Positions 27,094 through 36,089 of a stretch of 64,000 nt of DNA are shown piece by piece. A program made the position numbers and the translations under genes. Position 1 is the first letter of the stretch. Each line of letters begins with the position of its first letter. This DNA is from Marinobacter caseinilyticus. GTDB lineage: Bacteria > Pseudomonadota > Gammaproteobacteria > Pseudomonadales > Oleiphilaceae. The stretch lies in NCBI RefSeq assembly GCF_011074955.1, contig NZ_WUQJ01000020.1, positions 62,001 to 126,000 of the forward strand, given 5' to 3'. Below the pieces are notes generated by a model. The model was not told the DNA's origin, did no database searches, and was given only the letters and a program-made list of their open reading frames with translations.

Positions 27094-28404
27094 ATGACAG
27101 AGCAGTTCGACATCGTGGTCGTTGGGGCCGGCATGGTAGGTGCCGCGCTTGCCACCGGCCTGGGCCAATCCGGTTTTTCCGTCGCCTTGGTGGATCGTGA
27201 GACCGCTCCGGTTTTTGATCCGATTCAAGATCCTGATATCCGTGTATCGGCCATCAGTGCTGGCAGTGAGCGATATTTGCGTCGACTCGGCGCCTGGGGC
27301 CACATTGACGGCATGCGGACCACGCCTTACACCCGCCTGGCGGTGTGGGATGACAGCATCAACCCGCTATCGTCGCTACTGCCACGGCGCCTGAACCGCA
27401 CCACGTTCAGCGCGACCGAGCTCGGTGTCTCGCACCTCGGCCACATAGTCGAGAATCGAGTGACCCAAAAAGCCTTGTGGGACAGCGCGGCCAGCCAAGC
27501 CTCAGTATCGCTCATGCAAGACGATGCCGTCGCAAGCATCCAACAGGATTCCCGGCAGGCTGCCGTGACGCTGGCAAGTGGCCAGGTTTTGACTTGCCAA
27601 CTCGTGGTGGGTGCCGATGGCGCCAATTCAGTGGTGCGGTCACTGGCTGGCATTGGTACCAGTCGTGACCAATATGGACAGCACGCTCTGGTTGCGTCCG
27701 TAAGGGTTGCCGGAGCGCCTGGGGACATCACATGGCAGGCCTTTCATCCCAGCGGCCCACGGGCTTTTTTACCCCTGCATGCCGCCAGTGGCGTGAAATC
27801 TCAAAGCGAAAGCTGGGCGTCTCTGGTCTGGTACGACGCCCCGGACGTCCTGGCTCGCCTCAAGACCCTGCCTGACCGGGATTTTCTGAGTGAAGTGCAA
27901 ACCGCCTTTCCCGAGGAATTGCCCGCATTGACTCACGTCGCCGCTCGCGCCAGTTTCCCCATTGCCCGCCAACACGCCCATCATTACTCTCATAATCGCG
28001 TTGTGTTAGCCGGTGACGCCGCCCACACCATTAACCCTCTGGCTGGGCAGGGCGTGAACCTGGGCTTCCAGGACGCCGAATGTTTGCAATCGCTGCTGCA
28101 CGAGGCCAAACGAGCGGGTGACGACCTCGCAACGGGGCGCTTGCTGGACCGGTACGAGCAACGACGACGCCCGGCCAATACCCGTATGATGCTGGCCATG
28201 GACGCCTTCTATTACCTGTTCAGTAACCGCATTCCGCCCGTTCACCTCATTCGCAACCTGGGGCTGGGGCTGGCACAAAGAGTACCCTTTGCAAGAAATC
28301 AGGTGGCCCGTTACGCAATGGGGCTTGATGATGGCTCATCGGGACCGCTGCAAGCATGGTTGAAGGCACTACCGAAACCGCCATTCATGACCAGACACCT
28401 TTGA
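27094..28404 (+). CDS. UbiH/UbiF/COQ6-family FAD-dependent ubiquinone hydroxylase
   Basis: 436-residue flavoprotein monooxygenase; adds a ring hydroxyl in aerobic ubiquinone synthesis. GAGMVGAALATGL (FAD ADP-binding), GADGANSVVR (DG motif) and GDAAHTINPLAGQGVNLGF (GD motif) are all intact. The C-terminus (PPVHLIRNLGLGLAQ, ARYAMGLDD) resembles UbiF/UbiM more than UbiH, but which carbon is hydroxylated cannot be settled from sequence alone. No other ubi gene is adjacent. Followed by hinT on the same strand, 62 bp away. Confidence 0.9.
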   Translation: MTEQFDIVVVGAGMVGAALATGLGQSGFSVALVDRETAPVFDPIQDPDIRVSAISAGSERYLRRLGAWGHIDGMRTTPYTRLAVWDDSINPLSSLLPRRLNRTTFSATELGVSHLGHIVENRVTQKALWDSAASQASVSLMQDDAVASIQQDSRQAAVTLASGQVLTCQLVVGADGANSVVRSLAGIGTSRDQYGQHALVASVRVAGAPGDITWQAFHPSGPRAFLPLHAASGVKSQSESWASLVWYDAPDVLARLKTLPDRDFLSEVQTAFPEELPALTHVAARASFPIARQHAHHYSHNRVVLAGDAAHTINPLAGQGVNLGFQDAECLQSLLHEAKRAGDDLATGRLLDRYEQRRRPANTRMMLAMDAFYYLFSNRIPPVHLIRNLGLGLAQRVPFARNQVARYAMGLDDGSSGPLQAWLKALPKPPFMTRHL

Positions 28405-28466
28405 ACAAATGCCGCTGGCCAATGCAGGCCACGGCTTGATGCACGCACTTGGAAAGGACATCAAAC

Positions 28467-28832
28467 ATGTCGGAAACGTTGTTCAGTAAAATCATCAAAC
28501 GGGAAATTCCCGCCGATATCGTCTACGAAGACGACCTCAGCCTGGCATTCAAGGACATTAACCCTCAAGCACCGGTTCACTTGCTGATCATTCCGAAGAA
28601 GGCGATCGCGACCATCAATGATCTGGAAGAAGGGGACCGGGAATTGGTCGGCCACCTGTTCCTGGTGGCCTCCAAACTGGCCCGGGAGATGGGCTTTGAT
28701 GACGATGGCTATCGGGTGGTGATGAATTGCAACGAGCAGGCGGGTCAGACTGTATTCCACATCCACCTGCACCTGCTGGCCGGCAAACCGCTCGGTTGGC
28801 CGCCTTACACAGACCGGGCCAAGCAGGCCTGA
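28467..28832 (+). CDS. hinT: Histidine-triad purine nucleoside phosphoramidase HinT
   Basis: 121 residues. Hydrolyses adenosine 5'-phosphoramidates. The histidine triad HIHLHLL follows QTVF, and the N-terminus SKIIKREIPADIVYEDD is family-typical. ATG at 28467 follows AAGGA by 9 nt; an in-frame upstream start adds six residues. Its stop directly abuts the stop of the convergent gene at 28833. Confidence 0.95.
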   Translation: MSETLFSKIIKREIPADIVYEDDLSLAFKDINPQAPVHLLIIPKKAIATINDLEEGDRELVGHLFLVASKLAREMGFDDDGYRVVMNCNEQAGQTVFHIHLHLLAGKPLGWPPYTDRAKQA

Positions 28833-29666
28833 TCAGCCCTTGGGGCTGAACAAACGCATCAGGCCGGAACCAATGTTTTCGACCGGTCTGATGATTGCCT
28901 GCTGAACCGAGTTGGTCACCACTTCGTTGAAGCGATCACCTGCCGGCGTTTTCATAAACGCGATATAGTCTTTCAGTTGGTCGTCCGACAGACTTTGATA
29001 GGTGTGCAGATAAGCGGCGTACACCTGCTGCTCTACCATGCCGCGAATCATCGTACGCTGGCTCTCCACCTGATTTCGGATGCTGTCAAAATCGGCGTCA
29101 CTGCCATTGAATGCGGCCATCGCCGTGCCAAAGGCCACCTGGACCGCGATGGCTGTGTCCACCGCACTCTCGGTGGCGCGCGAGGCACGGTCAAACTGGC
29201 TGAACAGCTTTTCCCGATCAGAGCCCCGATACTGTCGGATCAGTTCTGGGCCGCGACTCTCAATCTCACGCCAGGCGGCGGGTTTGGTGGCCGCGATTTC
29301 GAGGGCGGACACATTCTTTCCCAACGGCGTCAGGTACCAGTTTTTGACCGTGTTGAGCGCCGACTCCGACAATCCTGCATCAAGATCAGCAACGATTTGC
29401 CCCCGAATCTTGCGGCTGTTGAATGCCTGCCCCACCATCCCGGTGATAGCGCCTTTCAGCATTGGATCCATTTCACCGGACCGGCTCAGACCCTGGCTGA
29501 TGCCCTCCGTTAGCATCGACGGGTACTGGTCAATGACTTCGCCCAGCGCCGAGCTTCGAACCACCGCTTCCGCCAATTCCGAGGCATGGGCCTGCCCGCT
29601 GCCGGCATACATCAAGGCCATGACAAATAGGCTGGTGGCAAATCGGTGACAACGACTGGCAATCAT
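28833..29666 (-). CDS. Secreted DUF2059-like protein
   Basis: 277 residues with a signal peptide (MIASRCHRFATSLFVMALMY, cleavage likely after AHA near residue 29), then an all-helical body. Near the C-terminus LKDYIAFMKTPAGDRFNEVV matches the DUF2059 pattern of repeated tail helices ending in a 'sp-G-x-x-F/Y' turn. Function unknown; periplasmic. ATG at 29666 has AGAGAG upstream. It lies just beyond the pst operon terminator and is probably transcribed on its own. Confidence 0.75.
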   Translation of the reverse strand: MIASRCHRFATSLFVMALMYAGSGQAHASELAEAVVRSSALGEVIDQYPSMLTEGISQGLSRSGEMDPMLKGAITGMVGQAFNSRKIRGQIVADLDAGLSESALNTVKNWYLTPLGKNVSALEIAATKPAAWREIESRGPELIRQYRGSDREKLFSQFDRASRATESAVDTAIAVQVAFGTAMAAFNGSDADFDSIRNQVESQRTMIRGMVEQQVYAAYLHTYQSLSDDQLKDYIAFMKTPAGDRFNEVVTNSVQQAIIRPVENIGSGLMRLFSPKG

Positions 29667-29745
29667 AAGCACTCTCTTGGTGGTGGTGTTTGACTGGCCC
29701 ACTTATGACACGACGCCCAACAGAGAACAAGAGCCAAAACTTTAC

Positions 29746-29806
29746 AAAAAAGACAGCTTCCAAAGTCTGCGCCCTGGACGGACAACCATGCGCAGACGCT
29801 GGAAGC
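29746..29806 (-). terminator. Terminator of the pst-phoU operon
   Basis: Read on the minus strand: a two-part 15-bp hairpin (29800-29806 with 29756-29762, and 29790-29797 with 29765-29772), then TGTC and six T (29751-29746). It starts 7 bp beyond the phoU stop. Confidence 0.92.
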
Positions 29807-29812
29807 AGGTGG

Positions 29813-30535
29813 TTACCGACCGACGATTTTCTCGGCTTCTTCCACGGGTGTATGGCGCACATCCTCACCTTTGACCATGAAAATCACATGCTCTGCCAGG
29901 TTACAGGCATGATCGCCGACCCGCTCCAACGCGCGCAGCACCCACATCACCGACATGCATCGGGAGATATTACGAGCATCCTCCATCATGAAGGTCACCA
30001 GTGTGCGGGTGGCCGCCTGATACTCCTCATCAACCCGCTTGTCTTCCTTCATGATCCGTAATGCCTGTTCGGAATCCAGCCGGGCAAAGGCATCCAGCGC
30101 ATCGTTCAGCATGACCGAGACCAGATTGGCAATGTGGCGTACTTCCACATAGCCTCTTGGCGCCTGACCTTCGGCGGCGAGACTGAGAGCAAACTTGGCG
30201 ATTTTTTTCGCCTCGTCGCCCACTCGCTCAAGGTCAGCGACCATCTTGATAACGGATATAACCAGCCGCAGATCCCGCGCAGCCGGTTGACGCCGGGCAA
30301 TGATGCGCGTGGCTTCTTCATCGAGCTCAATTTCCAGCCGATCCACCACTTTATCCTTGGCGCGAACCTCATCGGCAAGGTTGCCGTCGCTGTCGATCAA
30401 CGCAATGACCGCGTTGTTCAACTGCTCCTCCACCATGCCGCCCATTTTCAGAAAATCCGATTTCAGCGCCGATAGGTCGTCATTGAACTGGTGCGAGATG
30501 TGATCGCCGTACACGTCGTCCTTTTCTTTCTTCAT
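29813..30535 (-). CDS. phoU: Phosphate transport regulator PhoU
   Basis: 240 residues, two PhoU three-helix repeats. The metal-binding E/DxxxD patterns are seen in KMVADLERVGDEAKKIAKF and RALERVGDHACNLAEHVIF. Links the Pst transporter to the PhoR kinase, keeping the Pho regulon off when phosphate is plentiful. ATG follows AGGAG. Last gene of the pst operon, 33 bp after pstB. phoB and phoR are not in the window. Confidence 0.97.
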   Translation of the reverse strand: MKKEKDDVYGDHISHQFNDDLSALKSDFLKMGGMVEEQLNNAVIALIDSDGNLADEVRAKDKVVDRLEIELDEEATRIIARRQPAARDLRLVISVIKMVADLERVGDEAKKIAKFALSLAAEGQAPRGYVEVRHIANLVSVMLNDALDAFARLDSEQALRIMKEDKRVDEEYQAATRTLVTFMMEDARNISRCMSVMWVLRALERVGDHACNLAEHVIFMVKGEDVRHTPVEEAEKIVGR

Positions 30536-30568
30536 TGCGGTGTTCTCCTGCTGTTCTCTAAGGCTGTC

Positions 30569-31456
30569 TTAACCGAAGCGGCCGGTGATATACGATTCGG
30601 TCAATTCATGCTGAGGCGACGTAAAGACCTTGTTGGTTTCATTCACTTCGATCAGATGGCCGAGATGGAAATACGCGGTGCGATGAGATACCCGTGCTGC
30701 CTGCTGCATGGAGTGCGTCACGATGATGATGGTGTAGCTTTCCGACAGCTCGGAAATCAACTCCTCAATGCGCGCGGTCGCAATCGGGTCCAACGCCGAG
30801 CAGGGTTCGTCCATCAGCACCACCTCCGGGCTGACGGCGATAGCCCGGGCAATGCACAACCGTTGTTGTTGGCCACCGGACAAACCGGTTCCGGGAGAAT
30901 CCAACCGGTCCTTCACCTCGGCCCACAATCCTGCCTTTTTAAGGCTGTTCTCGACAATGTCATCAAGTTCCGACTTGCGGTTGGCAAGACCATGGATCCG
31001 GGGACCGTAGGCCACATTGTCGTATATCGATTTGGGAAACGGATTGGGCTTCTGGAACACCATGCCAACCCGGGCACGTAACTCCACCACATCGCGCTTG
31101 CGATCATAGATATCCTGGCCATCCAACTCCAGTCGGCCCTTCACCCGACAACTGTCAATGCTGTCGTTCATCCGATTCAGGCAGCGCAGGAACGTGGATT
31201 TGCCGCAACCGGATGGCCCGATAAAGGAAATTACCTGATTTTTACGGATATCCAGGCTGATACCCTTAATGGCTTGAGTATCGCCGTAATACACTTCCAC
31301 ATCCCGCAAGGCGAACTTCGGGTTATCGGTAAAGGGCTTGCCCACCGTTTCCCCATACCCATTATCCGCGTGGCTAATGTCCGTGTCTGCCGCGGACACG
31401 GCCCTGGTCTCAGTCGTGGCGGTCTCATTCACAATATTTGGATTCATGGTATTCAC
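30569..31456 (-). CDS. pstB: Phosphate ABC transporter ATP-binding protein PstB
   Basis: ATPase of the high-affinity phosphate importer. Walker [10 protein letters not shown] (residues 80-88), signature LSGGQQQR, Walker [14 protein letters not shown], and His in the switch ([12 protein letters not shown]). 295 residues, with a ~45-residue N-terminal extension beyond the E. coli protein (257). Start is taken as GTG at 31456, with GGAG spaced ~5 nt; the ATG three codons on (31447) is possible. Nine bp from pstA. Confidence 0.97.
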   Translation of the reverse strand: MNTMNPNIVNETATTETRAVSAADTDISHADNGYGETVGKPFTDNPKFALRDVEVYYGDTQAIKGISLDIRKNQVISFIGPSGCGKSTFLRCLNRMNDSIDSCRVKGRLELDGQDIYDRKRDVVELRARVGMVFQKPNPFPKSIYDNVAYGPRIHGLANRKSELDDIVENSLKKAGLWAEVKDRLDSPGTGLSGGQQQRLCIARAIAVSPEVVLMDEPCSALDPIATARIEELISELSESYTIIIVTHSMQQAARVSHRTAYFHLGHLIEVNETNKVFTSPQHELTESYITGRFG

Positions 31457-31465
31457 AATTTCTCC

Positions 31466-32740
31466 TTACCACCGACGTTCGAGGCGTTTGCGGAGCCAAA
31501 TGGCTAATGCGTTCATACTGATCAGGAAGGCCAACAGCACCATAATGGCCGCCGAAGCACGCTCAATAAAGGCCAGCTCCGGACTGCCCGCCCACAAGAA
31601 TATCTGCACCGGCATCACGGTCGCGGATTCAAAAAAGCCACCGGGCACATCCACGATGAAGGCCACCATACCGATCAGCAACAGCGGTGCGGTCTCCCCC
31701 AGCGCCTGGGCCATCCCGATAATGGATCCGGTGAGCATCCCGGGCAACGCCAGTGGCAACACGTGGTGCAGCACCACCTGCATTTTGGAGGCGCCAATGC
31801 CTTCGGCCGCTTCGCGAATGGAAGGCGGCACACTCTTTATCGATGCCCGGCTTGAAATAATAATGGTTGGCAATGTCATCAGAGTCAGCACAAGTCCGCC
31901 GACCATTGGCACTGAACGCGGCATACCAAATAAATTGATAAACACCGCCAAACCCAGCAAACCGAAGATGATCGACGGCACCGCCGCCAGGTTGTTGATG
32001 TTCACTTCAATAAAGTCCGTCCACCGATTCTGCGGCGCAAACTCCTCAAGATAGATGGCGGCTGCCACCCCGATGGGAAACGACAGACACAACGTCACCA
32101 GCATGGTCAGAAGCGAGCCGACGATCGCCCCCGCGATGCCCGCATTGGAGGGATCCCGCGAATCGCCGCTGGAGAAGAACACATCATTGAAGCTGCTCTC
32201 CACAACCCCCCTGTCCACCAATTCATCCACCCAGCGCTGTTGCTGGTCGGACAGTTTGATGGAGTAAGCCTCGTCGTCTTTATGCTTAACATAAACCTCG
32301 ACATCGGTGTTCGCCAGAAAGGTCATGGTCCGGGTCGTACCCAGCCAGTCCGGATTGGCCTGCAATTGGTCCCGGAGCTGATTGGCGGCGTAAGAATTCA
32401 TCAGCCGTCCGAGCTCGCGGCGATCACCTTTCTCCGCCGTGGGCAGCTCGTTCAGCAGCGCCTGTTGCAGCGGCGCAACAAAATCCGCCATGCGAATCTG
32501 TTCGGGGTCGGTGGGGTCGTCCAGGTACATCAACTCAGGGTCAAGTGGGACCTCCAGCGTGACGGTTGTTTTCAGAAACCCGGTGTACCCCTTGCTGATG
32601 ATATCGGTAAACAGGATCACCAGTGCCAGAATCGCCACACCGATGGCCAGAATACCGTAGGTCCTGAACCGCCACTCCTTCCGATAACGGCGTTTGAGTG
32701 ACTGGCGGACGAGCTCCGCCTGTGACAGTTGATCAGTCAT
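31466..32740 (-). CDS. pstA: Phosphate ABC transporter permease PstA
   Basis: Membrane subunit of the phosphate importer. 424 residues, longer than E. coli PstA (296) because of a ~130-residue soluble insert (about 45-180) between the first helix and the permease core, a form common in marine Gammaproteobacteria. The permease loop is RASIKSVPPSIREAAEGIGASKMQVVLHHVLP-like (EAA motif EAAEGIGASK). ATG at 32740 overlaps the end of pstC by 8 bp, implying translational coupling. Confidence 0.95.
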   Translation of the reverse strand: MTDQLSQAELVRQSLKRRYRKEWRFRTYGILAIGVAILALVILFTDIISKGYTGFLKTTVTLEVPLDPELMYLDDPTDPEQIRMADFVAPLQQALLNELPTAEKGDRRELGRLMNSYAANQLRDQLQANPDWLGTTRTMTFLANTDVEVYVKHKDDEAYSIKLSDQQQRWVDELVDRGVVESSFNDVFFSSGDSRDPSNAGIAGAIVGSLLTMLVTLCLSFPIGVAAAIYLEEFAPQNRWTDFIEVNINNLAAVPSIIFGLLGLAVFINLFGMPRSVPMVGGLVLTLMTLPTIIISSRASIKSVPPSIREAAEGIGASKMQVVLHHVLPLALPGMLTGSIIGMAQALGETAPLLLIGMVAFIVDVPGGFFESATVMPVQIFLWAGSPELAFIERASAAIMVLLAFLISMNALAIWLRKRLERRW

Positions 32741-34121
32741 ACTGTTCCCGATATTTACGCACAACATGGAGGGCAACGATGTTCAGCAACAACGTCACGA
32801 TGAAGAGCATCATGCCCAGGGCAAAGGCCGCCAGTGTCTTGGCGCTGTCAAACTCCTGATCACCCACCAACAAGGTCACGATTTGAACCGTCACTGTGGT
32901 AACCGCTTCCAGTGGATTAGCCGTCATATTGGCCGCCAGACCAGCCGCCATGACCACGATCATGGTTTCACCGATGGCCCGGGATACCGCCAACAGGACA
33001 CCGCCCATGATGCCGGGCAATGCGGCTGGAAAAATCACTTTCTTCATGGTCTCGGACTGGGTGGCACCCAGGGCGAGGGAGCCATCACGCATGGTTTGCG
33101 GGACCGCATTGATGACATCGTCAGACAATGACGACACAAACGGAATAATCATGATCCCCATCACCAGTCCGGCCGCCAGCGCACTTTGCGACGACGCCGA
33201 CAAGCCGATCGCCTCCGCGATATCCGAGATGAACGGCGCCACCGTCAGGGCGGCGAAAAAACCATAAACCACCGTCGGCACCCCGGCCAGCATTTCAAGC
33301 GCAGGCTTGAAGATGGCACGTACTGGCTTAGACGCGTACTCCGACAGATAAATGGCCGACATCAAGCCAACCGGTACCGCCACCAACATGGCAATGCTTG
33401 AAATCAGCAACGTGCCCACAAATAGGGGAATCATGCCAAAGGCGCCATCCGCACCCACCTGGTCGGCCCGAATGGCGGTTTGTGGACTCCAGCTGGTGCC
33501 AAAGAAAAATTCGATAAACGATACTTTGCCAAAAAACCGGATAGTTTCGAATATGACCGAAAAAATAATGCCAACCGTGGTCAGAATCGCCAACGCTGCG
33601 CACAGGAAAAAGATTTTGCGCAGGGTGGATTCCACTTTTTCCCGGGCATTGATGTGAGGGGCAATTCGAAGCCAGGCGATGAAACCACCCAATACCGCAA
33701 TCGAAAGTACCAATGCCGTCATCATGAAGGTGCTTTGCGCCCGCAAGGCTTCCAGCCGTTCCGCGGCCGCCGCGATGCCTTCAGGTGCAAAGTCGCCCGA
33801 CAGGGCGCCGGACGCCACATTACTGATTTGGGACAGCACCAAACTGGCCTGCCCGGCAGTGTCTGGGCGAAGTTCGGCGGGCAGGCTACCCACGATGAGG
33901 GTCTGAATAACCTTGGCTTCAAAGCCCAGCCAACACGCCAGGATAAGCAGCGCAGGCAAACCACACCACATGGCGGCCCGGGCCGCATAGTAAAAGGGCA
34001 GTGATTTGAGATTGCGGATGCCACCAAGGGGCATCGCAAGAGCTCGGGATCGGGCGTAGCCCAACGCAAACGCGATGGCGACCAGAACAACAATCAGCGG
34101 GAAAAGATTGGCCGGTTGCAT
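32733..34121 (-). CDS. pstC: Phosphate ABC transporter permease PstC
   Basis: Membrane subunit partnering PstA. 462 residues, also longer than the E. coli protein (319), with an extra N-terminal membrane region and soluble insert (about residues 1-190). The core carries FFFGTSWSPQT, AIYLSEYASKPVRAIFKP, LEMLAGVPTVVYGFFA and the EAA-type loop GATQSETMKKVIFPAALPG. It lies 142 bp after pstS, with a stable hairpin in between. Confidence 0.96.
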   Translation of the reverse strand: MQPANLFPLIVVLVAIAFALGYARSRALAMPLGGIRNLKSLPFYYAARAAMWCGLPALLILACWLGFEAKVIQTLIVGSLPAELRPDTAGQASLVLSQISNVASGALSGDFAPEGIAAAAERLEALRAQSTFMMTALVLSIAVLGGFIAWLRIAPHINAREKVESTLRKIFFLCAALAILTTVGIIFSVIFETIRFFGKVSFIEFFFGTSWSPQTAIRADQVGADGAFGMIPLFVGTLLISSIAMLVAVPVGLMSAIYLSEYASKPVRAIFKPALEMLAGVPTVVYGFFAALTVAPFISDIAEAIGLSASSQSALAAGLVMGIMIIPFVSSLSDDVINAVPQTMRDGSLALGATQSETMKKVIFPAALPGIMGGVLLAVSRAIGETMIVVMAAGLAANMTANPLEAVTTVTVQIVTLLVGDQEFDSAKTLAAFALGMMLFIVTLLLNIVALHVVRKYREQYD

Positions 34122-34202
34122 GTAAGCTCTCTATCAATCAAGTGTAAAGACTGCACAGTTTATCGTTCTGGGAGACCGAAGTCACAAATCGACTTCTGCA
34201 AC

Positions 34203-34237
34203 GCACAAAGTGCGGAGGCAACCCCCGCACTTTGTGC
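34203..34237 (-). other. Stable 13-bp hairpin between pstS and pstC
   Basis: Perfect 13-bp stem (34203-34215 with 34225-34237, nine-base loop AGGCAACCC), 26 bp beyond the pstS stop. No T-run follows on the minus strand. Such hairpins after a binding-protein gene usually protect its mRNA and reduce read-through into the permease genes. Confidence 0.8.
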
Positions 34238-34263
34238 ATCATCATTGACCTGAGGGTCGGAGC

Positions 34264-35313
34264 TTACATCAGCTCTTCACCGGTCATGGTTTTCATGCTG
34301 GTGGCATTCTTGGCCGCTTGCATGCGAGCGTTGCGCTCAAGCGGAATCAACCCTACATCGACCAGGTAGCCGTTGTTGCCCCAGGTAGACTCGCTTGTGA
34401 ATTCAGCCACATACTCCGCAATACCAGGCACCACACCGACGTGGGCTTTCTTGACGTAGAACCACAGTGAACGGGCCACCGGGTAAGCGTCGCTGCTGAT
34501 GTTCTCAATGGTGGGTTCCTTGCCCTCCACCACAGCCGCCTGCAACGTACCTGAGTTCTCTTCCAGGAAGCTGTAGCCAAAGATGCCGTAGGCTGAGGTA
34601 TCGCTGTTCAGCTTTTGCACAATCAGGTTGTCATTCTCGCCGGCTTCGATGAATGCACCGTCTTCACGAATGCTGTGGCAAACCTGCTCTTTCGCTTTCT
34701 TTTCCATGCTGTCGATCATGGCAATCTCACCGCAGCCACCTTCCATGGCCAATTCAACAAACGCGTCCCGGGTGCCGGAGGTCGGCGGCGGCCCCATGAC
34801 TACAATAGGCTTGTTGGGCAGACTGGAATCAACTTCACTCCAGTTTTTGTAGGGATTTGCAATCAGCTTGTCACCGGCTTTATTCGGCACTTCTTTTGCC
34901 AACGCCAGGAACAGGTGCTTGAGGGAAATGTCCAGATTCTCGGCTTTCTTCGAGCTGGCAATTACAATGCCGTCGCTGCCGATTTTGACTTCCACGATGT
35001 CCTTCACACCATTGCTCTGGCAATTCTTGAACTCGCTTGGCTTCATGCGACGTGAGGCGTTGGTGATGTCCGGGTGCTGGGTACCAATACCCTGGCAAAA
35101 CAGCTTTAGACCACCACCGGAACCGGTCGATTCCAGCTTTGGCGTTGGGAAATCAGTGTTGCGACCAAAACGCTCGGCAACCACAGTGGCAAATGGGTAA
35201 ACAGTGGATGAGCCGACAATGTTAATGGTGTCACGGGCCAGAGTAGGCGTGGACACGGCAGCCATAGCACCGGCTACGGCGACACTGGCAAATGCGGTTT
35301 TCAGTTTAATCAC
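34264..35313 (-). CDS. pstS: Periplasmic phosphate-binding protein PstS
   Basis: 349 residues with a signal peptide ending near TLA (residue ~26). Phosphate-binding loops GSSTVYPF, ESTGSGGGLKLFC and PPPTSGTRDAFVEL are all present. It resembles the pseudomonad/marine PstS class rather than E. coli PstS. Start is GTG at 35313 with GGAG spaced 7-8 nt. Head of the pst operon, about 155 bp downstream of a Pho box. Confidence 0.96.
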   Translation of the reverse strand: MIKLKTAFASVAVAGAMAAVSTPTLARDTINIVGSSTVYPFATVVAERFGRNTDFPTPKLESTGSGGGLKLFCQGIGTQHPDITNASRRMKPSEFKNCQSNGVKDIVEVKIGSDGIVIASSKKAENLDISLKHLFLALAKEVPNKAGDKLIANPYKNWSEVDSSLPNKPIVVMGPPPTSGTRDAFVELAMEGGCGEIAMIDSMEKKAKEQVCHSIREDGAFIEAGENDNLIVQKLNSDTSAYGIFGYSFLEENSGTLQAAVVEGKEPTIENISSDAYPVARSLWFYVKKAHVGVVPGIAEYVAEFTSESTWGNNGYLVDVGLIPLERNARMQAAKNATSMKTMTGEELM

Positions 35314-35648
35314 GTTGAGTCTCCATCTTTCACTTGAGCTATCGAAACGTTAGCTGCTTTTTGGATGCTGACCAAGCCAGATGCGATCCAGATCGATACT
35401 GAAACGTCTGTTCGGACCTTCAGACAAACCGGCATGGGTAAGCCGATGTATGGAGCATAAAGTCACTCTATGACAACTTTGTGACAGTGAATGAAATAGC
35501 ACGGATTAGGTGAATTTTCTTGCAGCTTACCGAATGCGTATTAACATGCAGGGTAATTTTCCGGGCGAGCCACAAAGACGGCTCCACCGCGCGAACACCC
35601 CAAAGTGCTCCGGGGCTGAGTTCAATCAATGATAAAAGGTAGCTTGCG
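35314..35648. promoter_or_regulatory. Divergent promoter region pstS / yciA
   Basis: 335 bp with no gene. The one clear element is the Pho box at 35470-35487, oriented for pstS. The pstS leader of ~140 nt has no other feature I could name. Confidence 0.7.
35470..35487 (-). promoter_or_regulatory. Pho box (PhoB site) for pstS
   Basis: Minus strand reads CTGTCAC-AAAG-TTGTCAT: two 7-bp direct repeats separated by an A-rich 4-bp spacer, matching the PhoB consensus CTGTCAT-n4-CTGTCAT at 12 of 14 repeat positions. Confidence 0.88.
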
Positions 35649-36050
35649 ATGACCACGTTTGACGATAACAAACCCACCCCCAGGGGTGAATTGGCGATTC
35701 AGGTGATCCCCCTGCCCTCCGACACCAATGCCAACGGTGATGTCTATGCCGGTTGGGTCGTCAAACAAATGGATATTGCAGCCGCCACCACCGCGGGCCG
35801 GATTTCCAAAGGTCGAAACGCCACGGTCGCAATTGACCGCATGGAGTTTCTTTCCCCCCTCAGGGTCGGCTCCCAGGTCGGATGCTACTGCGAACTGGTG
35901 GACATTGGCCGCAGTTCAATGAAGATCAATGTGGAAGTCTGGACGCTTGATCGCACAGCCACAAAACACCGCAAGGTTACCGAAGCGCTGTTTGTGTTTG
36001 TGGCCATTGATGACAATGGCCGCATTCGCGAAGTGCCCGAGCAGCCGTAA
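35649..36050 (+). CDS. yciA: Acyl-CoA thioesterase, YciA family
   Basis: 133-residue hot-dog-fold thioesterase that hydrolyses a wide range of acyl-CoAs. NANGDVYAGWVVKQMDIAAATTA holds the catalytic Asn/Asp region, followed by VAIDRMEFLSPLRVGSQV and a strand-rich tail. Divergent from pstS. Confidence 0.92.
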   Translation: MTTFDDNKPTPRGELAIQVIPLPSDTNANGDVYAGWVVKQMDIAAATTAGRISKGRNATVAIDRMEFLSPLRVGSQVGCYCELVDIGRSSMKINVEVWTLDRTATKHRKVTEALFVFVAIDDNGRIREVPEQP

Positions 36051-36089
36051 ACCGACCTTATCCGGGCAGCCACTCATGGACGGCAGTGC

